Shown: piece after piece, positions 8,072-16,077 of the stretch
Numbering within the stretch: the stretch's first letter is position 1
Layout of the letters: every line of letters starts with the position of its first letter
NCBI RefSeq assembly: GCF_900116235.1
Contig: NZ_FPAA01000010.1
Span: 99,900 to 163,899, forward strand
DNA from: Marininema halotolerans
GTDB taxonomy: Bacteria; Bacillota; Bacilli; Thermoactinomycetales; DSM-45169
Direction of reading: 5' to 3'
Length of the DNA: 64,000 nucleotides
Program-made: the position numbers and the translations under genes
The notes under the pieces: model-generated
Seen by the model: the letters and a program-made list of their open reading frames with translations, nothing else
Database searches by the model: none
What the model was told of the DNA's origin: nothing

Positions 8072-8932
8072 TTATACTCCGTATTTTTCTTCTGCCATCT
8101 TAGTAAAATTACTCAAAGCTAGACTTAATTGATTGTCCTTTCGCTGTATTAAATTAATTAGTACACGATTGTATTTAGAGGGTATCGGGTGAGATTTTAT
8201 TTGCCAATGACTATACTTTTGAGCTATTGATTGAGACACTATGGCAATTCCTAATCCTGCTTGTACGCAACCAATAATACCTTCTATCGTATCAAATTCA
8301 ATTTTCTTAAAAGAATGAATATTTTCATCTTTTAACCAATTTTCCAATAGAAATCGATGATAACAACCTTTATTAAATACCAATATTGTCTGGTTTTCGA
8401 GATCCTTGGCGTTTCGTATCGAGTGATAATCAGAAGATGAAATCAGCACTAGTTCCTCTTCTTTATATGGATAGGATACGATATCTAATTGATTCGTAGA
8501 GCCAACAATAAATGCACTATCTATTTCATAATTTAGAATCTTTTTAATCAAGTTTTCTGAAGATGATGTTATCAATGATATATCAACTTCTGGATAACTA
8601 TGATGGTATTTTAATATAAGTTTTGGCAGGTAAATCGAGGATATAGAATCAGTAGAACCTATTTTCATCAATTCTTTAGGCTGAATAAACTTTTTTTTAA
8701 CATCGTTTATCAATTGTAAAATCTCGTCTGCATACTGAATGAGTATGCGTCCATTGGGGGTTAATATCATTCCTCTTCGATGTCTATAAAATAATTGGGC
8801 ATTAACTGCCTTTTCCACATGGGCAATTCGATTGGTGATATGAGACTGAACGTAATTAAGTTCCTCTGCAGCTTTGGTTATGCTCTTATGCTGAGCAACC
8901 GTTTTAAATATTTCCAAGTCGATAAAGTTCAT
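8072..8932 (-). CDS. LysR family transcriptional regulator
   Basis: A 286-aa regulator with an N-terminal winged helix-turn-helix (FIDLEIFKTVAQHKSITKAA ... RIAHVEKAVNAQLFYR, residues 2-55) and a C-terminal two-lobed substrate-binding domain (about 88-280). I start at ATG 8932, nine bases after GAGG, because the longer frame adds residues before the family's usual opening. It is divergent from an MFS transporter gene with about 110 bp between them, the classical arrangement in which a LysR protein controls its neighbour. Effector unknown. Confidence 0.9.
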   Translation of the reverse strand: MNFIDLEIFKTVAQHKSITKAAEELNYVQSHITNRIAHVEKAVNAQLFYRHRRGMILTPNGRILIQYADEILQLINDVKKKFIQPKELMKIGSTDSISSIYLPKLILKYHHSYPEVDISLITSSSENLIKKILNYEIDSAFIVGSTNQLDIVSYPYKEEELVLISSSDYHSIRNAKDLENQTILVFNKGCYHRFLLENWLKDENIHSFKKIEFDTIEGIIGCVQAGLGIAIVSQSIAQKYSHWQIKSHPIPSKYNRVLINLIQRKDNQLSLALSNFTKMAEEKYGV

Positions 8933-9040
8933 TATAACCAACCTCGGTATCTCTATTTGTGATTGCACCTTACCATTATTCATGATTTTACATACAAATG
9001 CAAATGTTTTACTATATTATATGAGAGGAGTTGATAAAAA

Positions 9041-10270
9041 CTGGTAAATAAAATAAACAATAGGGATTTTCGTTGGGTAGTTTTGGGGCTTGCCACGGTA
9101 GTTCAAGCATTATCTACGTTTGTAACCTATGGAGTAGGTCCATTAGCATCAATTTGGCAACAAAAATTTATGTTGTCCCAAACGCAAGTAGGATTACTTA
9201 TTTCTGTTGTAAACATGGGTCCCCTCATATCCATGTTATTTATTGGAAGTGCTCTGGATCGGTATGGGGAACGGTGGATCGTTGGCTTCGGTTCGCTTTT
9301 AATTGGACTAACTATAGGTTTAGCTCCCTTATTAAGTAGTTATGAGGCACTGCTTCTTCTATTGTTTTTCGTCGGTATTAACTATGGAACTGCTCAACCT
9401 GGTGGCAGTAAAGTGGTAGTAAAATGGTTTGACCCATCACAAAGGGGATTAGCAATGGGGATCCGTCAAGCAGCCATACCTATCGGAGGAGCTTTGGCAG
9501 GATGGATAATTCCATTAATTAGTACAGAATATGATTGGTCGATAGCTACACTGTGTCAAGCTATGTTCGCCATTGGAGGAGGACTGGTATTCCTTGCTGT
9601 ATACAGAGATCCTGACATAGAAGGTGATAACAATGTTGAAAATTATAGTTTTATTGAAGAGATAACAAAATTATTAAACAAAAAGAACTTGTATCCAATT
9701 ATTTTTTCAGGGATATCCCTTATTACTCTTCAAATGGTTTTAGTAGCTCATCTAATACCTTTTTTGAAAAGTAAAATGGAACATATCAACTTGATTTTAG
9801 CTAGTGAAATATGGTCCTTGTGCTTATTGTTTGGGATGTTAGGTCGAATTGCCTTATCTTGGTTAAGCGATAAAGTATGGAAAGGGAATCGTGTACAGCC
9901 ACTTGTTTTAACCACATTTCTTGCAGTAGTAGGAGTTTTATTTTTGGTTATCCTTCCAAAGGACTCGCCTACCTGGCTTATCTTTATTACTTGCTCTTGG
10001 TTGGGTTTTTTCGGAATTGGATGGTATAGCTTATTCATTGTAGAAATAGCAGAAAGATCTAATGAGAACTCAGTCGGATTAACGGTAAGTTATGCACTTA
10101 CACTGAATCAAATAGCAATCATCGTAGCACCGATCTTGTTCGGAATGTTTGTAGACTGGAAGCACTCTTTCTTATGGGCATGGATACTTATAGGAATACT
10201 CTTGTCTATTAGTGGTGCTTGGCTTTGGAGGATAAATAAATTGTCTTCTTATGAAAAAAGTAATAGTTAG
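9041..10270 (+). CDS. MFS transporter (CynX/nitrate-type permease-like)
   Basis: A 409-aa major facilitator with about twelve membrane helices. The family loop GSALDRYGERW lies between helices 2 and 3, and GMLGRIALSWLSDKVWKGNR in the second half is the matching motif. The first ATG/GTG/TTG in frame is TTG 9083, but it would cut into helix 1. A CTG at 9041, ten bases after GAGGAG, restores a natural opening, VNKINNRDFRWVVLGLATV; an upstream stop at 9035 rules out anything longer. CTG initiation is therefore inferred. Divergent from lysR and followed after about 45 bp by a broken oxygenase gene. Confidence 0.85.
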   Translation: MVNKINNRDFRWVVLGLATVVQALSTFVTYGVGPLASIWQQKFMLSQTQVGLLISVVNMGPLISMLFIGSALDRYGERWIVGFGSLLIGLTIGLAPLLSSYEALLLLLFFVGINYGTAQPGGSKVVVKWFDPSQRGLAMGIRQAAIPIGGALAGWIIPLISTEYDWSIATLCQAMFAIGGGLVFLAVYRDPDIEGDNNVENYSFIEEITKLLNKKNLYPIIFSGISLITLQMVLVAHLIPFLKSKMEHINLILASEIWSLCLLFGMLGRIALSWLSDKVWKGNRVQPLVLTTFLAVVGVLFLVILPKDSPTWLIFITCSWLGFFGIGWYSLFIVEIAERSNENSVGLTVSYALTLNQIAIIVAPILFGMFVDWKHSFLWAWILIGILLSISGAWLWRINKLSSYEKSNS

Positions 10271-10315
10271 GTTGGTATTTAATTTAAAAAAAATATTAAG
10301 GGAGAATGATGTATA

Positions 10316-10958
10316 ATGATGAATGAAAATTATATTTTTAAACTCAACAATGATGAACGTGATAATTTACGAAAAGCATTGACGCAGGTACCGTATGATC
10401 CAAGTGGAAATAATCAATATATAACAGAAATTCGAATGGCTGCATATAAAGCATTTCCTCGTCATATTATCAGTCGGCTTAATGAACAAAAAACTTCTAT
10501 AAAACCCCTTCCGTACTTAATTTTAGAAAATCTCCCACTAGATGAGAAAATTATTTCAGTACCTAATTCATCAGATGATGTAGATGGTTTTAAGTCTAGT
10601 TGCATGAGTAAACGGAAGTCTTGATCTACCAGAAATAGCTGTTGCTTTCTATCCAGATATGGTAAGACCTATAAATAGTAAAGCTGCGAATGCATTGAGA
10701 CGTTTTCATGATGCGATTCGCCAAGTTTCCTTTGGAATCGATTTAGCACCAGGTCGTCTAGTTTATATAGATAATCGTTTTACGTTGCATTCTCGAGATG
10801 CCTTTACACCTAGCGTTGATGAGTCTGGAAGACCGCTACGGTGGGTTCAACGTGTCATTGTTGCTCCTAATCTGTGGAATCATCGAAATCTTAACCAGAT
10901 AAAAGATCGTGTTTTCAAACCATTTGCAGATAAAGAACCTGCGACTCTATCTAACTGA
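10316..10958 (+). pseudogene. Clavaminate synthase-like Fe(II)/2-oxoglutarate oxygenase, internally deleted and frameshifted
   Basis: Two fragments of one gene remain. The first (10316-10624, 102 aa) is the N-terminal part; the second (readable from about 10618, ATG at 10659, to 10958) is the C-terminal core with LAPGRLVYIDNRFTLHSRDAF, which carries the distal His and the 2-oxoglutarate-binding Arg region of the VioC/AsnO-like family. They lie in different frames and together give about 210 residues instead of the usual 320-350. The middle, with the HxD/E metal motif, is missing. The protein cannot be active. Intact homologues hydroxylate amino acids, often for natural products. It follows the MFS gene directly, so the pair was probably a small biosynthesis/export unit. 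Confidence 0.8.
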
Positions 10959-10970
10959 TTAATGGAATAT

Positions 10971-11000
10971 GAGTTTGACACCATTCAATTGTGTAAAACT
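10971..11000. repeat. 30-bp palindromic repeat, copy A
   Basis: GAGTTTGACAC...GTGTAAAACT forms an imperfect inverted repeat. Related copies stand at 12594 and 13540. The right arm AATTGTGTAAAA resembles terminal inverted repeats of IS256-type elements, but no transposase is present. Confidence 0.6.
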
Positions 11001-11067
11001 AAGACCGCGAACGGGGGTACCAAGGGTCTTCCAAGGATAATAGAATCGAATTGAGAAGGGGCAAATT

Positions 11068-11112
11068 GGAGAAGAAGACACCAAGGATTAATCCCCTGGT
11101 GTCTTCTTCTCC
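11068..11112. other. Strong hairpin (16-bp perfect stem)
   Basis: GGAGAAGAAGACACCA (11068-11083) is fully complementary to TGGTGTCTTCTTCTCC (11097-11112) across a 13-nt loop. No T run follows, so it is not a textbook terminator. Its core resembles the hairpin at 12622-12655. The stretch 11001-11317 holds no credible gene. Confidence 0.7.
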
Positions 11113-11317
11113 TGCATTTGAGCGATTGCTCCTTTTTGATTAATTCCTCAACTCGATCATGTAATCCGAGTGCGGCAATCAATGCGATATCGAATTTCAG
11201 CTTGTCCTTTCCATGAAGTTCTCCTAGTGGTCTCCCTAGATGGGGTAGAACCAGCAATGCTACGGTGTGATCCAAAGCAAATGTACGGGATGACAAGAAC
11301 GCTGATATTATGCCATA

Positions 11318-11346
11318 TTGAAAAAATCACATTTTTACAATATAAT
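11318..11346 (+). promoter_or_regulatory. Promoter of the tetR module
   Basis: TTGAAA (11318-11323), 17-bp spacer, TATAAT (11341-11346). Confidence 0.8.
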
Positions 11347-11358
11347 CATATTGTAAAA
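11333..11358 (+). promoter_or_regulatory. Operator palindrome over the tetR promoter
   Basis: TTTTACAATAT-AATC-ATATTGTAAAA is a perfect 11-bp inverted repeat covering the -10 box and the start of transcription. A TetR regulator gene follows 18 bp later, so autorepression is the simple reading. Confidence 0.75.
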
Positions 11359-11376
11359 GAAGGGGGAGTAAAATGA

Positions 11377-11991
11377 ATGCCTAAACAAGTGGATCAAAGA
11401 CAAAGGAAGAACCAGATTGCTACGGCTACTTGGAGTTTAATATTAGACAAAGGTATCGATCAAGTATCTATACAGAAAATTGCTAATAAAGCAAATATAT
11501 CCGTCGGGCTTGTTCAACATCATTTTTCATCTAAGGATCAATTGATTTATTATTCCATGAATTTAGTGTTGGATCGGATGGAAGAGCGAGCAAAGACTCG
11601 TACAAATGCATTTACAGGAACAAAGGAAGAAGCGCTTAGAAGATTAATGAAATTTATTATCCCTACTAATCATGAAGAACTCATAGAAGCAAAGGTTTGG
11701 CTTGCATTCCTGGGTAAATCCTTCAGTTCCCCAGAGATGATTCAACTGAGGCGGAAAATGGATCACTATACGAGGTATCTCATGGGGATGATTCTAGATC
11801 TTATGAAGGACCTAGGTTATGTCACACCAAGCTACAATAGAAATTTTGAATTGGAGATACTGTATGGATTTATTGATGGACTAGTAATCCATATTCTTCA
11901 GTCACCAGAATCATATTCAGAAGAAATGGTGGACCAACTTATTGATTATTATTTAGAAGGAAAAAGAGGGAGGGACCAACCACATGGATAA
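11377..11991 (+). CDS. TetR/AcrR family transcriptional regulator
   Basis: A 204-aa repressor. The N-terminal HTH (QIATATWSLILDKGIDQVSI...ANISVGLVQHHFSSKDQLIYY, residues 12-55) ends in the family's YHHF-like VQHHFSSKDQL. The C-terminal part is an all-helical ligand/dimer domain. AGGGGGAG precedes the ATG at 11377; an out-of-frame ATG four bases earlier is ignored. It overlaps the next gene by eight bases, so it probably controls itself and that membrane protein through the palindrome at its promoter. Ligand unknown. Confidence 0.9.
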   Translation: MPKQVDQRQRKNQIATATWSLILDKGIDQVSIQKIANKANISVGLVQHHFSSKDQLIYYSMNLVLDRMEERAKTRTNAFTGTKEEALRRLMKFIIPTNHEELIEAKVWLAFLGKSFSSPEMIQLRRKMDHYTRYLMGMILDLMKDLGYVTPSYNRNFELEILYGFIDGLVIHILQSPESYSEEMVDQLIDYYLEGKRGRDQPHG

Positions 11992-12532
11992 AATTTCGAT
12001 TATTATTCTTGTAGTCGTTATCGTATTGATCATCAGGCAGCTCATCCCTAAGAGAGTAGATAGTTTCGACCTTTTCGGCATGCCGATCATCGCTATAATC
12101 AGAACGTATAGCGGTCTTCCAAATAGGTTGGATTTTATTATTACAATTGAATTAATTAGTTTACTTGCCTTAGGAGCAGCAGTTGGTTATTGGCAAGCTA
12201 AGAAGACGAATGTTTTTCATTATAATAATCAATTATGCAGTGTTGGAGGATCTACCTATATTATAGGGTGGATTATTATGTTTTTAGGGAGAATAATTAT
12301 ATTATTCCTATTCAATTATAGCGCTCTTACAACAGCGTTTCATAAGGGGCAAGAACCATTTACGAAGGAGATCATTCAAGTTATCTCCCACTCTGGGGAC
12401 TGGTTGATATGGTCCACTATTCTTGCATCTTCAATAATGTATACGGTTACGTTGTATAAGGATCACCCGGATATTAAGAAATTTACCCATAATCGTTTTA
12501 AAGAGATAGGACAACGTATAACACGTTTATGA
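11984..12532 (+). CDS. Multi-pass membrane protein of unknown function (DUF1453/CcdC-like)
   Basis: A 182-aa protein with about four hydrophobic helices (near residues 5-17, 50-68, 85-110 and 138-155). The topology and the RQLIPKRVDSFDLFGMPII opening resemble CcdC-like/DUF1453 small membrane proteins, but I hold that only loosely. The start overlaps the end of tetR by eight bases, indicating coupled translation, and the module is closed by a hairpin at 12543. Possibly the regulated target of the TetR protein. Confidence 0.75.
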   Translation: MDKISIIILVVVIVLIIRQLIPKRVDSFDLFGMPIIAIIRTYSGLPNRLDFIITIELISLLALGAAVGYWQAKKTNVFHYNNQLCSVGGSTYIIGWIIMFLGRIIILFLFNYSALTTAFHKGQEPFTKEIIQVISHSGDWLIWSTILASSIMYTVTLYKDHPDIKKFTHNRFKEIGQRITRL

Positions 12533-12542
12533 TGGGTATTAC

Positions 12543-12590
12543 GCGTTACTATCCCTGCAGAAAGGAGATTTACTGTAGGGATAGTAACGC
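12543..12590 (+). terminator. Hairpin ending the tetR module
   Basis: The 14-bp stem GCGTTACTATCCCT / AGGGATAGTAACGC is perfect but has no T run. Either a factor-assisted terminator or an mRNA 3'-end stabiliser. Confidence 0.55.
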
Positions 12591-12593
12591 TCT

Positions 12594-12622
12594 GAGTTTG
12601 ACACAAGTCAGATGAGTAAAAC
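12594..12622. repeat. 30-bp palindromic repeat, copy B (degenerate right arm)
   Basis: It begins with the same GAGTTTGACACAA as copy C and ends GAGTAAAAC. It is immediately followed by a strong hairpin. Confidence 0.55.
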
Positions 12623-12655
12623 AGAGACCCAAGGGGTTAACCCCCTGGGTCTCTG
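12622..12655. terminator. Long hairpin, probable terminator
   Basis: CAGAGACCCAAGGGG and CCCCCTGGGTCTCTG pair with a single mismatch over a TTAA loop. The core GACCCAAGG..TTAA..CCCCTGGGTC echoes the hairpin at 11068-11112. Confidence 0.55.
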
Positions 12656-12670
12656 TTGAATTTCCAAACG

Positions 12671-12695
12671 AAAAAACCCCCGCGATCACGGGGGT
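12671..12695 (-). terminator. Minus-strand intrinsic terminator
   Basis: On the minus strand the stem ACCCCCG / CGGGGGT is followed by TTTTTT. It would block transcripts coming leftwards from the toxin-antitoxin side. Confidence 0.6.
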
Positions 12696-12787
12696 GCTCT
12701 AGGAAACCAAAATGATAATTGTCCTATCTAGCACACCATGATGGGTTCAAGAGCGGCAACGATGGATGATCTTTCTACCCCCATTCC

Positions 12788-12816
12788 TTGATAAATTTAG
12801 TTATAACCGTTATAAT
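12788..12816 (+). promoter_or_regulatory. Promoter of the AbrB-Doc pair
   Basis: TTGATA (12788-12793), 17-bp spacer, TATAAT (12811-12816). TTATAAC-C-GTTATAA (12801-12815), a perfect inverted repeat, overlaps the -10 box and is the likely site of autoregulation by the antitoxin. Confidence 0.75.
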
Positions 12817-12855
12817 ATATATAACTTATGTAACACAAAGAAGGAGATGAGCATT

Positions 12856-13110
12856 ATGGGTGCACGCATGTTCCGTAAAGTCGGACGTATGGGAAATAGT
12901 CCTGGTATTAGCTTACCTACAGAATACCTAGAAAAGATTAATGTTAAACGGGGGGATGAATGCGAAATCATCTTTGATGAACAACGCAACGAAATCCGCA
13001 TTCGTCCCATTCAAGCTATTCCAGAAGGAATCAGTCCTGAATTTCTGAAGGCCCTCGATGACACGCACGAACAATTCGAAGAAGCAATCCGCAATTTGAG
13101 AGATAGGTAG
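12856..13110 (+). CDS. AbrB/MazE-type antitoxin
   Basis: An 84-aa protein with a swapped-hairpin AbrB/SpoVT DNA-binding domain (FRKVGRMGNSPGISLPTEYL...GDECEIIFDEQRNEIRIRP, residues 5-55) and an acidic helical tail (EFLKALDDTHEQFEEAI) that would bind the toxin. I start at ATG 12856, nine bases after AAGGAG; ATG 12847 overlaps the ribosome binding site. It is ten bases before a Doc-type toxin, so it is read as the labile antitoxin. AbrB-type antitoxins are usually paired with MazF or PIN toxins; pairing with Doc is less common. The operator at its promoter fits autorepression. Confidence 0.85.
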   Translation: MGARMFRKVGRMGNSPGISLPTEYLEKINVKRGDECEIIFDEQRNEIRIRPIQAIPEGISPEFLKALDDTHEQFEEAIRNLRDR

Positions 13111-13120
13111 GCCTAGGCGG

Positions 13121-13525
13121 ATGAGATACCTAACAATTCAAGAAGTCGTCGCCACCCACTTTTTAACAATGAAACGCTTCGAAGATGAACTACAAGCAGG
13201 GCTAAAATTCCCTGAGCGTTTAGAAGAGGCCGTATATAGACCCAAGGCAGAAGCATTTGGGCAGGAAGTACACCCAATCCTTTTGCGAAAAGCGGCTGCA
13301 CTTACTCAATCGCTGATTCAAGCTCATCCCTTTCACAACGGGAACAAAAGAACAGCGTTAGCCTCACTTGTAGTGTTTCTAAGACTTAACAATTACATCC
13401 TAACGATGACCAACCGAGATGCAGAGGACCTTATGGTCGCTGTAGCAACAGATGACCGCTACAAAGGAACTGAAGGAGTTATTTTGTTGGCCCAGGAAAT
13501 TGAAAAGTGGACTGACCATCGTTGA
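13121..13525 (+). CDS. doc: Doc-type (death-on-curing) Fic-fold toxin
   Basis: A 134-aa protein of the Doc branch of the Fic superfamily. The catalytic loop HPFHNGNKR (residues 69-77) matches the Doc motif HxFx(N/D)xNKR. The canonical Doc toxin phosphorylates elongation factor Tu and stops translation. The length is normal for Doc, with no extra domains. It is co-transcribed with the AbrB-like antitoxin. The pair sits between two copies of the 30-bp palindrome, suggesting a mobile or recently inserted cassette. Confidence 0.9.
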   Translation: MRYLTIQEVVATHFLTMKRFEDELQAGLKFPERLEEAVYRPKAEAFGQEVHPILLRKAAALTQSLIQAHPFHNGNKRTALASLVVFLRLNNYILTMTNRDAEDLMVAVATDDRYKGTEGVILLAQEIEKWTDHR

Positions 13526-13539
13526 AACAGGTCTTCACT

Positions 13540-13570
13540 GAGTTTGACACAATAGAGTTGTGTAAAACTC
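13540..13570. repeat. 30-bp palindromic repeat, copy C
   Basis: GAGTTTGACACAA-TAGAG-TTGTGTAAAACTC is a 13-bp inverted repeat with one mismatch, the best preserved of the three copies. Confidence 0.65.
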
Positions 13571-13572
13571 GT

Positions 13573-13618
13573 AAAAAAGCCACTATCCCTTGGTACGACT
13601 GGGATGAACGGCTTTTTT
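13573..13618. terminator. Bidirectional terminator between doc and the FG-GAP gene
   Basis: AAAAAAGCC and GGCTTTTTT flank a further ATCCC/GGGAT pairing. It has A and T runs on both sides and lies between two convergent genes. Confidence 0.8.
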
Positions 13619-13663
13619 GATGGAATCAAAAGTGCAGCCTTTTCTTTTCGTCGAGATATGAAT

Positions 13664-15187
13664 CTACTCTTCCTGAAAAGGGATCACGGTGACGGTAAAA
13701 GTGCCGCTACTTGTATTGCCATTACTGTCTGTGGCGGTACAGGTAACGGTGGTGCTGCCCACGGGGAAGAAAGAGCCCGAGGCCGGTGTGCAAGTGACCG
13801 TGATCGTTCCGGGGCAATTGTCGGTGGCAGTGGGGTCGGGATAGATTACGGTGGTGCCGATATTGTTGTCCGCAGTCACATCGATATCGCTTAGGCCGGA
13901 GAGAACCGGTGCCTCCGTATCGGTGACGGTCACGGTAAAGAGGCAGGATTCACTGTTGGTAGGATCCAGATTGCTGGTGGCCGTGCAGGTGACTTGTGTA
14001 GGGATGCCTACTTCAGCGGTTGCCGGGCTACACACCGTGGTTACATTGGCGCATTGCGTAGAGGTGGGCGGCGGAACCGTTGCTATGCAAGTCCCGGGAT
14101 CGTTTTCCAACGTGAGATCCGGGCAGATCAAGGGATTCACGCAGCTATTGAGTAACACCGACACGTTGCTAGTAGTAGGGTCCACAAAATCTCCCTGATT
14201 GGCCACGGCCAGGTCGAGGCTCCCATCATTATTAAAGTCCCCTGTTGTTATGCCATTCGGATTAATACCCACAGCATAGGTGGTCGGGAGGCCAAACCCT
14301 CCTGTTCCATCTCCCAATAACACCGCCACCGTGCCACCCTGGTTGGCAGTGGCTAGATCAAGGTTCCCGTCGCAATTAAAGTCCCCCGTTGTTATGCCAC
14401 TCGGGTTATTGTCGCCCACAGCATAGGTAACCTGAGTTTGAAAGGTTCCGTTACCATTTCCCAATAGCACTGACACCGTGCCATCACCAAGATTTGCTAC
14501 GGCCAGGTCGAGATTCCCATCGTTATTAAAATCCCCCGTCGTGATGGATGCGGGGCTAATGACAAACGGAAAGGATGCGGGGACAAAGGTCCCGTCTCCA
14601 TTTCCCAATAGCACCTGAACAACGGGAGCGGCCCCAATCAAGGCTAAATCGAGGTTGCCATCGTTATTAAAGTCCCCTGTCTTGATATCAGATGGGAAAG
14701 GAAGCACACCAAAGGAGGGCTGGGTTTGAAAGGTTCCGTCTCCATTTCCCAATAACACTGACACCGAGTCATCACCCTGATTGGTAACGGCCAGGTCGAG
14801 ATTCCCATCGTTATTAAAGTCCCCTGTTGTAATACCAATCGGACTAGGGCCCACCGCAAAGGTGGCCTGGGGGCCAAAGCTTCCCGTTCCATCTCCTAAT
14901 AACACCGACACCGTATTATCAATCTGATTGGTAACGGCCAGGTCGAGGCTCCCGTCATTATTAAAGTCCCCTGTCGTTATGCCAGACGGATCAGCGCCCA
15001 CAGCATAGGTAACCTGGGTTTGAAAGGTTCCGTCTCCATTTCCCAATAACACTGATACTGTGGCATCACCCTCATTGGCCACGGCCAGGTCGAGGCCCCC
15101 GTCATTGATAAAGTCCCCTGTCGTGATGCCAATCGGATCAGCGCCCACAGCAAAGGTGGTCTGAGATAAAAAGGCAGGACAAACCAT
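13664..15187 (-). CDS. FG-GAP/VCBS repeat protein with C-terminal HYR-like domains
   Basis: A 507-aa protein. Seven repeats of about 48 residues (near 10-350) each contain GDFNNDGxLDLAV followed by VSVLLGNGDGTF, which is the calcium-binding FG-GAP/VCBS blade of integrin-like beta-propellers. After a Cys-containing link come two immunoglobulin-like HYR-type segments (about 355-505) with DTEAPVLS and GSTTVTCTATDSNGNTSSGTFTVTV. There is no signal peptide or anchor; the protein simply opens MVCPAFL, so it may reach the spore surface after mother-cell lysis. AAGGAGA lies six bases before the ATG. The coding sequence is visibly richer in GC than its neighbours, suggesting acquisition. Function unknown; adhesion or a surface layer is possible. 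Confidence 0.85.
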   Translation of the reverse strand: MVCPAFLSQTTFAVGADPIGITTGDFINDGGLDLAVANEGDATVSVLLGNGDGTFQTQVTYAVGADPSGITTGDFNNDGSLDLAVTNQIDNTVSVLLGDGTGSFGPQATFAVGPSPIGITTGDFNNDGNLDLAVTNQGDDSVSVLLGNGDGTFQTQPSFGVLPFPSDIKTGDFNNDGNLDLALIGAAPVVQVLLGNGDGTFVPASFPFVISPASITTGDFNNDGNLDLAVANLGDGTVSVLLGNGNGTFQTQVTYAVGDNNPSGITTGDFNCDGNLDLATANQGGTVAVLLGDGTGGFGLPTTYAVGINPNGITTGDFNNDGSLDLAVANQGDFVDPTTSNVSVLLNSCVNPLICPDLTLENDPGTCIATVPPPTSTQCANVTTVCSPATAEVGIPTQVTCTATSNLDPTNSESCLFTVTVTDTEAPVLSGLSDIDVTADNNIGTTVIYPDPTATDNCPGTITVTCTPASGSFFPVGSTTVTCTATDSNGNTSSGTFTVTVIPFQEE

Positions 15188-15414
15188 GTCACGTCTCCTT
15201 TCGTTTGCTAACGGTTGCTGAGTAGCAAAGCATTTGATGAGAATAGTCTATGTCTGCCCGTGGCATTGGGGGATAGATGATCTTCCACCGGGTGTATCCT
15301 TTTAGATACCTCAAACCTCTTTGCGACTCGTTTACTTGCCCAGGAGTTAACAATGGTACGGTTACCTTTTACTATGCTGGAGACTCGGTTATGACTCCAA
15401 GTGTTGTATATGAA

Positions 15415-15456
15415 ATAAGAAAGGCAGCCACTTGATCAAGTGGCTGCCTTTCTTAT
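15415..15456. terminator. Bidirectional terminator, perfect 19-bp palindrome
   Basis: AAGAAAGGCAGCCACTTGA is followed at once by its exact complement, with flanking A/T runs. It lies just past the stop of the minus-strand lipoprotein gene. Positions 15188-15414 hold no recognisable gene. Confidence 0.8.
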
Positions 15457-15465
15457 GTAAAACGA

Positions 15466-16077
15466 TCAACGAAGAGGTAGACTCTCACATGGCTTTCCAT
15501 CCCGATCTGGGTCGAGACGATGGGGGTCACCAGGAAGCAGGTACTTCTTTGCCTCTTTCTGATTAGTGAAGTCAGAACAATCCTTGTCCTCATCCCTACG
15601 ATCGTTTGGACTAGTTATCTGCATGGTTGATGTTACTTGCCCTGATTCAGGTACCACAAACTTTACCTTTGTACCATCTGGGTAATCTTTTAAGGCATTG
15701 CCTACCCAGCTCCCCGCACCTCTGTTATCGCTCGAATGAACATAGACAATGTTTGCCCCTTCTCCTCCCTCTTCGCACATCGCTAGCGGCCATTCATCCC
15801 GATCATAACCCCGGCGTGTAGGGATGCCTTCTAGTGACTCCTTTCTATTTTCGTTTGCTCCGTCCCGATCTATGGTACAGATCGAAGATTCTCCTTTTTG
15901 AATTGCTATCCTCATATGCTCTGCTGTTTCAGGATAGCGGCTGGACGGAAACTTCGCTATATGGTCATAATTTTTAGATCCTTGATCAGATACCACCGGA
16001 TAACATCCTGACAAAAAGAAAAGAGCAGCAACGATTGATAAAAATAGACCTTTATGCATCCGCATCAACCCGTTCAT
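15466..16077 (-). CDS. Lipoprotein with NucA/NucB-like nuclease domain and Excalibur calcium-binding motif
   Basis: A 203-aa protein. Residues 1-25 are a lipoprotein signal ending FLSGC (Cys25). The middle (about 60-150), with [15 protein letters not shown] and [17 protein letters not shown], matches the NucA/NucB secreted DNase family; in NucB the conserved Asp, Glu and His/Asn residues of this stretch form the active site. The end carries an Excalibur motif, [15 protein letters not shown] then [11 protein letters not shown] start at ATG 16077, six bases after GGAGG. The fusion of a DNase domain with a lipid anchor suggests a wall-associated nuclease acting on incoming or extracellular DNA. 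It overlaps the upstream XRE gene by 26 bases, so the two form one unit. Confidence 0.8.
   Translation of the reverse strand: MNGLMRMHKGLFLSIVAALFFLSGCYPVVSDQGSKNYDHIAKFPSSRYPETAEHMRIAIQKGESSICTIDRDGANENRKESLEGIPTRRGYDRDEWPLAMCEEGGEGANIVYVHSSDNRGAGSWVGNALKDYPDGTKVKFVVPESGQVTSTMQITSPNDRRDEDKDCSDFTNQKEAKKYLLPGDPHRLDPDRDGKPCESLPLR

Noticed and set aside
10985..11376. Overlapping frames of 103 aa (minus) and 68 aa (plus)
   Set aside because: They contain the palindrome, the 16-bp hairpin and the tetR promoter; neither has a ribosome binding site or a recognisable fold. A transposase remnant was considered but no motif supports it.
13604..14198. Plus-strand frames opposite the FG-GAP gene
   Set aside because: Shadows produced by the repeat and high GC of the minus-strand gene.
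13664..15187. CRISPR array suggested by regularly spaced repeats
   Set aside because: The repeats are in frame, about 145 bp apart and code for FG-GAP blades.
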